NCBI RefSeq assembly: GCF_964340395.1
Contig: NC_135556.1
Location: forward strand, 12,835,410 to 12,899,409
Direction: 5' to 3'
DNA: 64,000 bases
Origin: Glandiceps talaboti
Taxonomy: Eukaryota; Hemichordata; Enteropneusta; Spengelidae
Shown here: one piece after another, positions 58,760-64,000 of the stretch
Numbering within the stretch: position 1 is the first letter of the stretch
Layout of the letters: each line of letters starts with the position of its first letter
Program-made: the position numbers and the translations under genes
Notes under the pieces: model-generated
Told to the model about the DNA's origin: nothing
What the model saw: only the letters and a program-made list of their open reading frames with translations
Databases searched by the model: none

Positions 58760-60190
58760 ACAAACATCTCGTTTATTTTTGCCTTGATATGTTCATTGAA
58801 TTCAGCATTAGTCATTTTGTGATATCAATTCTATGTCATTATTCAGAACATTTAATTTTTGTTTGAATTTTGAAGATAAAGCAACTACTTAATTAGAAAT
58901 TGCTGTTTATGATATGAATCTATCACCAGTAAATGAGCACAAAAACAACTGTGTGAATCTTTGACTAGTTTCGCACCTCAGATAGCCTAGGAGTTGAATT
59001 TGAATTTGTTTGTGAATTTACTGGTACGAGTGACTCTGCAATATCATTATATGAGCTACAACTATATATGCTGCTATTTAAAAATTCTATAATCCAAATA
59101 CTGCTCTGAATGTGCTCAAATGCAAAAATATTTGAATAAATTAGCATAAATTATCATACTTCTTGAGTACTACAAGCTTGCATAATGACTTCATTTGAAT
59201 AATCTGATGTACTATATCTACATTTCATTTCGACCAATCAACATCTCCATAGGATTTCCCTATAATGGGTATTTTGAAGCTATACAAGCTTTGATGATAG
59301 AACAGTGTTGCTGAGTGCACCACTAAAGGCCATGGTTCTCTTATCAACAGAGCCAAGCAGGATTTCATAGGATTGTTTTTTTTTATCAGGACCAACTTCT
59401 TCTATAGGTCTGCCAGTAAACTGTTTCAACACCTACATTCTAATCCTAATCTGAACTGTGCCAAAAAAACAAGTCAGAGCTCACCAATAGTCTTCTTGGT
59501 CAGTATGTCTTCATATGTTTCCTCAAATATTTCATGAGACTTTGCTAGCAGTGTAGAGTTGGTATAATGTTAGACCAACACGTAGACTGCAAAGTACACC
59601 ATATCATTCAGCTCTGTTTAATATCCATCTTCTCTTTACTTGTGGGTGCTGGCTAATAGACATGGCACAACATGTCGTATCTTACAGACTAAACCGACAT
59701 GTAACAAAAGTAAAAAAAGTCAGCAAACTTTCAAAATTTTGCCAGTTTTAATTTTTGAATATAGTTGTTTCTCTAGAGTTTTTAAAATAGTATAAACAGA
59801 GACTTCTAAGATACTTTATTTTAACAATATCAACAAAGTTATTATGTACATTTGGAGATTTAGGCAACATAGATATGTTTGAGTTCTATGTTCAGTTTTC
59901 TGTAGTAGTTATGATGATTTTATTTCAGAAACTAGTGAATATTTTGGTTGTGAAACTTTTGTGAAAAGTTATAGATTTGTTTCCAAAGCACATTCTTGTT
60001 TTACATTTTTGTTTAAATGTTATTAATTTATATGGTGATGTGTTGTTTTCTGTCAGAAATATTCATGAATGAGAGCTTGTATGTCTGTATGCTATTTATG
60101 TGTGCCTATGTATTGGCCTATATATACAGCTGGTATTTCACTCTAGATTGATTTCAGGGTACTATGGGCAGACTCCTGCGGTGGTTAATT
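58760..60190. other. intergenic, no gene seen
   Basis: AT-rich. Contains only a family C fragment at about 59385-59470. Confidence 0.5.
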
Positions 60191-60194
60191 TCCA

Positions 60195-60395
60195 TGTATG
60201 TGTGTGTGTGTGTACATATGTATGCATGCATGTAAACAGGATGTATGTATGTATACGTATGTGTGCATGTATCTATACACATACATGTTTGCATGCATGT
60301 ATGTATGTCTGTTTGTATGTATGTATGTATGTATGTTTGTTTGTTTGTATGCATGCATGCAGGTACATGTATACATACATATGCACATTAGTCCA
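60195..60395. repeat. (GTAT/GCAT) simple repeat
   Basis: TGTATGTATG, GCATGCATG and TGTTTGTTTG runs. The frames it opens are low-complexity by-products. Confidence 0.9.
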
Positions 60396-61261
60396 GGTTA
60401 TGTGTGCATGAATGTTAACTCAAATTTCTGTTCACATTATTTTATCTTTTTATGTAAACTGTATAAACACTCATGAAAAGATTTGTTTGTAATTATTATT
60501 TATGTAATTATCACAAAAAGTGGCTAAATTACAAAATGTTATTTGTCCTTGCCTTTAATACCTGATTATCTCAAAACATAATTCATTTCATAATATATAA
60601 GACAAGCTGTAGCTATGCCTAGCTATAGCAAGTATAAGCACGTTTTTCCTTTGTGAGAAAAAAGTATTTGACAATGTTTTATTTCATAGAGGTCTTTGTA
60701 AGTTTATCCATATTTTTTTCTGGTTTATGGTATTACACATACAAAGCGATATATCAATAGTTATGTTAGTTTTCTCACTTGTGGTTTGATTTTTTTTGGC
60801 GACGTTCCTGATTGATGTTGTGATGTTTGTATGATAGATTTTGGAAAGAGAATCTTTCCATCGTCTATGGTTTCAGTATACTATTGCATAGCTCTTTTAC
60901 AATGTGCAATAACTTTATTCAGGAAATCCACACTGCTGTAAAGAATTGCGAGACACCAATAATAAAGCAAATGATTTGTATTTCAATGTGCTACAAATAA
61001 AAGTTTTGTATTTTCAAATTCCGAGTGCCTTTTTTCTTTATTAGTTACTTTCGCGACAGTCTTCAGATATATTGTTAATTGGTGGGGGTTTCCTCATTTG
61101 GACCACTTGCCAAGTGGGTTTCATTGACTACACACATCTGGAGTAATCAAGGTATTGTGACTATAATATCTATCTCTCAGTCATCTGCCTTGAAGGAAAG
61201 TCATTGAAATTTAAATATCTTAAATCATCCTCAAATGGTTATGACATATTATTATTCAGCA

Positions 61262-61545
61262 GCAAATTGACCAATCACAGAGTTCCTTTTATACTTTCAA
61301 TGTTGATTGCTTTTCTCACATGGCTGCCCCATGACAAATTTAACTTTGAAGTTGTTGAAAGGTGCTTCAACATAATGATGTTGGCATACCTTCAGAGCAA
61401 AGCATTCCAAATATTCTTAGTGGGAAGTTCATGTTTTTGATAAGCCCTATGTGTTGTGGAAAGTCAACTTGTTACAATACACAACAACACATCCATTGAG
61501 TTGTTGATGGCAGCCAATTAGGTTAGCCGTTTGAGGGCGATCTAA
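61262..61545. repeat. dispersed repeat, copy 2 of 8560-8860
   Basis: AATTGACCAATCACAGAGTT, CTTTTATAC and GAGTTGTTGATGGCAGCCAA in the same order as copy 1. Confidence 0.5.
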
Positions 61546-62097
61546 CTTACATGAGTTTCAATGAGATTCCTTCAAGGCTGTTGACAGAGAGATAGATATT
61601 GTGGTCCAATGTCTTGTTTATTCAAGGTTGTTAGCACTTCTGTTAACCATAACTTTGTAACAAGTGATAGGAGTGTACACAACAATGAATCTATGTGTTG
61701 TCTATTCCCCTAAAACATACTTTTGTGACAGCTATGAAAATCTGACCCAAATCAACAAAAAACATACACTCCCATTTGTGACTGGATTGAAAGCTTTAAT
61801 GTCTACTACAGGAAAATAATGGAAGAAAGTAAAACTATGTACAAAGATGAATCGATCAATTTGCTGGTGATGGTAAAACTACAGCTTGGCATCCATGCTG
61901 TTCTTGGACAGGTACAAATTTGTCCAGAATTGGGTATAGGTTCCTGGCTAAGTGTTTCCTTGTGGTATGTGTACAGGTACTTGGTAGTTTGTATATCGCA
62001 ATGGCTGTTACACATCAAAAGATCCTTATTTCCATTGGTGATATGTAAAAGTTGCTTGGTTTGCAATGAACTGTCCTGTATTTATCATACACAGAGG

Positions 62098-63431
62098 TCA
62101 ATATCCTTTACGACCTCTGAACCTTTGTCTGTTGTCAAGCTGGGGGGAAAAAAGTAAATAGAATATCTCAATTATTCACAAGGTGAGAGTAAAGAAGAAG
62201 TATGTGCTACAGGTACAAACAATACATTGTATTCAAGCATATTATCACAGTGGCCTAACAAACTCTACTTGTATCTGTGACCTTGACTGACTACTATGCA
62301 TTTGTGGTACAGTCAGAGAGAAGGTCAAATCTACTGTTATACCTATTGAAGCAATTGTGTTAGATTTATTCAAGGTTAGAGCCATGGTGCTGCGCATATA
62401 GGGTATGTATATTGTGGTACAGTCACAGAGGTCAAGTCTATTCTTGTGACTATTGAAGCAACTGTATTATTATTAGATTCATTCTAGGGTAGAGTCATGA
62501 TGCATATTGGGTATTTTTTACTTTACTATTACTTGTTGAAACCATTGTATGTCATCCTTGAGTTTCTATGAAAATTATATCAGCATTCTCCCCCATTAAA
62601 GAGAAAGCACAGTGATAATACTGCCCTTGCCACCCAGGCCACCATACTTGGCAGGTTTGTGCTGTGCTTCAAAAGTGTTCTACCATCCTTGAGCTTTTAA
62701 TAATTTTTAACTGCTCTCACACGAAAAATAGCTAATCCCAATGTTCATGAGTATGAGTGACTGAGTATGTTTTAATGTTTAATACACCATCACATACATA
62801 TTATAATATTCTGATCATAATGCAAACCATTATGCAAATTATACTATGTTAATTTATACATAGATTATTATGCAAATTATACCATGCTAATTTATATATA
62901 AAGTATTATGCAAATTATACCACGTTAATTTATACATAAACCATTATGCAAATTATACCATGTTAATTTACACATAAACCATTATGCAAATTATACCATT
63001 AATTTATACATAATAAGAGTATAATTATGTAAATTAGCTGCCATCCTTGCAATCTTCACAGAGGAGAACACTGTATATCACAAGACTACAGTATTGCATA
63101 CAATTACATATATTATGTAAACTGCTGTTCAAACTTATTCTGTTGGTCAAGAAATTTAATGAACAGAGGTAAAAAATTCTCTCACAATATACAACGTATA
63201 CAGTATCAAACGCAATGTAGGCTGTATTGACTGTTGACTATTTACATTATTTATATGTTTATAATTATAAGTAAAAACCGAGATTACTAGATTACTTCAT
63301 TTAATCAGTTTTGCTAAATGAAACTGGCTACTCACCAAAGATCTCTTGCATTCAAAGAAGGCAAAATGTAAAGCTTTACACTCCTGGTCAATTTCACCTA
63401 GACGTAGACATTCTTTTGGAGTTTTACCATC
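62098..63431 (-). CDS. COA5: cytochrome c oxidase assembly factor 5 (PET191 family), C-terminal part
   Basis: A small cysteine-rich protein of the mitochondrial intermembrane space needed for complex IV assembly. Two exons on the complement, 63336-63431 and 62098-62139, join in phase 0 (TCTTTG|GTGAGT ... CCCCAG|CTTGAC). They give the last 45 residues of a family usually about 74 long. They read DGKTPKECLRLGEIDQECKA, LHFAFFECKRS and LLDNRQRFRGRKGY, the last nearly identical to human. The C-x9-C-x9-C spacing of the twin-CX9C fold is visible. The first exon with the remaining cysteines is not found up to 64000 and should lie to the right. Confidence 0.95.
62285..62510. repeat. tandem duplication, about 115 bp, two copies
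   Basis: TGTGGTACAGTCAGAGAG...GTCAAATCTA...TATTGAAGCAA(T/C)TGT...TAGATT(T/C)ATTC...AGAG(C/T)CATG occurs twice in the COA5 intron. Confidence 0.75.
62822..63020. repeat. 40-bp minisatellite in COA5 intron
   Basis: Five full units of ATTATGCAAATTATACCATG then TTAATTTATACATAAACC, with one or two shortened ones. Each carries ATGCAAAT, the octamer bound by POU factors. Confidence 0.9.
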
Positions 63432-63475
63432 CTGTAAATAAAGAATAATGGTTGTAGTACCTCAACTCAAGCTTC

Positions 63476-63600
63476 ATTGTCTAGAAGTGGAACTGTGTCT
63501 GGTTTGAAAAAAAAAAAAACCTTTCGGGGCAAGCCCCAAAGCAGAAGTAGAACTGTGTCTGGTTTGAAAAAACCTTCTGGGGCAAGCCCCAAAGCAGAAC
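63476..63600. repeat. 60-bp tandem duplication with small hairpin
   Basis: AGAAGT(G/A)GAACTGTGTCTGG, poly-A, then GGGGCAAGCCCCAAAGCAGAA, twice. GGGGC-AA-GCCCC forms a perfect short hairpin. First visible COA5 intron. Confidence 0.85.
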
Positions 63601-63604
63601 GCTT

Positions 63605-64000
63605 GACTATCATTTTGTGATATGGTCTATACAGTATAACATAATGTGTTAGAATCAGAGCTACAGATAAACTATTAATATCAATATTAATATTAATATA
63701 TGAATGGTTCGGCATGATATGTCTATTTTATTATTGATAAATGAGCATGTTGATCAAAATTTATAGATTGCAGCAGGTAACTAGTACATGTACATGTACA
63801 TGTAAGCATTGTAGCTCTTTTTGTTATGAACACATTCTTTACAGTCATTACATGTATTTCATTTACTAGTACATATAAAGAATTGTTACCAGGGATGAAC
63901 AAATCATTTTGTGAACTGGTGGTCCCTGGACCAGTGCCTTAAAAAATCCAGTGGTCCTGCTGAAAGAATTAATGGTACAAGGTAAAACTTGTGCAGGTCC
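63605..64000. other. COA5 intron or upstream, no exon seen
   Basis: AT-rich, with TACATGTACATGTACATGTA at about 63785-63803. The missing COA5 first exon is not recognisable here. Confidence 0.5.

Noticed and set aside
60100-60476. Cys/Met/Tyr-rich frames on both strands
   Set aside because: GTAT/GCAT simple repeat.
62810-63020. CRISPR-like array
   Set aside because: Units are tandem with no unique spacers, in an animal gene intron.

Overview
This window reads as a piece of nuclear DNA from a slowly evolving marine-type invertebrate animal (bilaterian). Genes are split into many short exons with GT-AG introns, the proteins are close to human ones along their whole length, the non-coding DNA is AT-rich, and short palindromic DNA elements and minisatellites fill introns and gaps. 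Amphioxus, hemichordate, echinoderm or mollusc are all possible. The sequence alone does not settle which. No bacterial, organellar or viral genes were recognised.

Seven conserved protein genes were rebuilt exon by exon, with matching splice phases: (1) USP46/USP12 deubiquitinase, + strand, C-terminal two thirds, 2336-7519; (2) SPCS3, signal peptidase complex subunit 3, - strand, 14838-17426, complete at 177 aa; (3) SMU1 spliceosomal WD40 protein, - strand, 24382-30518, complete at 513 aa; (4) WDR61/SKI8, + strand, 30745-39206, 302 aa; (5) a small leucine-rich-repeat protein, LRMDA-like, - strand, 42165-45428, 190 aa; (6) a TBC-domain Rab GTPase-activating protein, + strand, 45858-56583, 458 aa; (7) COA5/PET191, a cytochrome c oxidase assembly factor, - strand, partial, 62098-63431. 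Between SPCS3 and SMU1 lies an unrecognised gene, 19363-21619 (+). It encodes a 323-aa secreted protein with ten 20-residue repeats followed by a six-cysteine tail, and it is the most novel coding item here.

The eight genes alternate strictly in strand (+ - + - + - + -). Two neighbouring pairs start head to head over very short gaps: SMU1/WDR61 with about 226 bp between start codons, and the LRR gene/TBC gene with about 430 bp. Both look like shared bidirectional promoters. USP46 (deubiquitination), SPCS3 (ER signal peptide removal), SMU1 (pre-mRNA splicing), WDR61 (Ski and PAF1 complexes), the TBC protein (Rab regulation) and COA5 (mitochondrial complex IV assembly) are housekeeping genes. 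They do not form one pathway.

Two introns carry the hallmarks of the minor (U12) spliceosome. The LRR gene has a textbook GTATCCTTTT donor and TCCTTAAC branch site. WDR61 intron 2 has a perfect TTCCTTGAC branch site but a GAATCCTTTT donor, an apparent GA-AG minor intron. Other points of interest are two partial copies of a USP46 exon inside its own intron, a TBC splice donor that has been tandemly repeated, a nested fold-back element in the intron of the secreted-protein gene, and several families of palindromic MITE-like elements.
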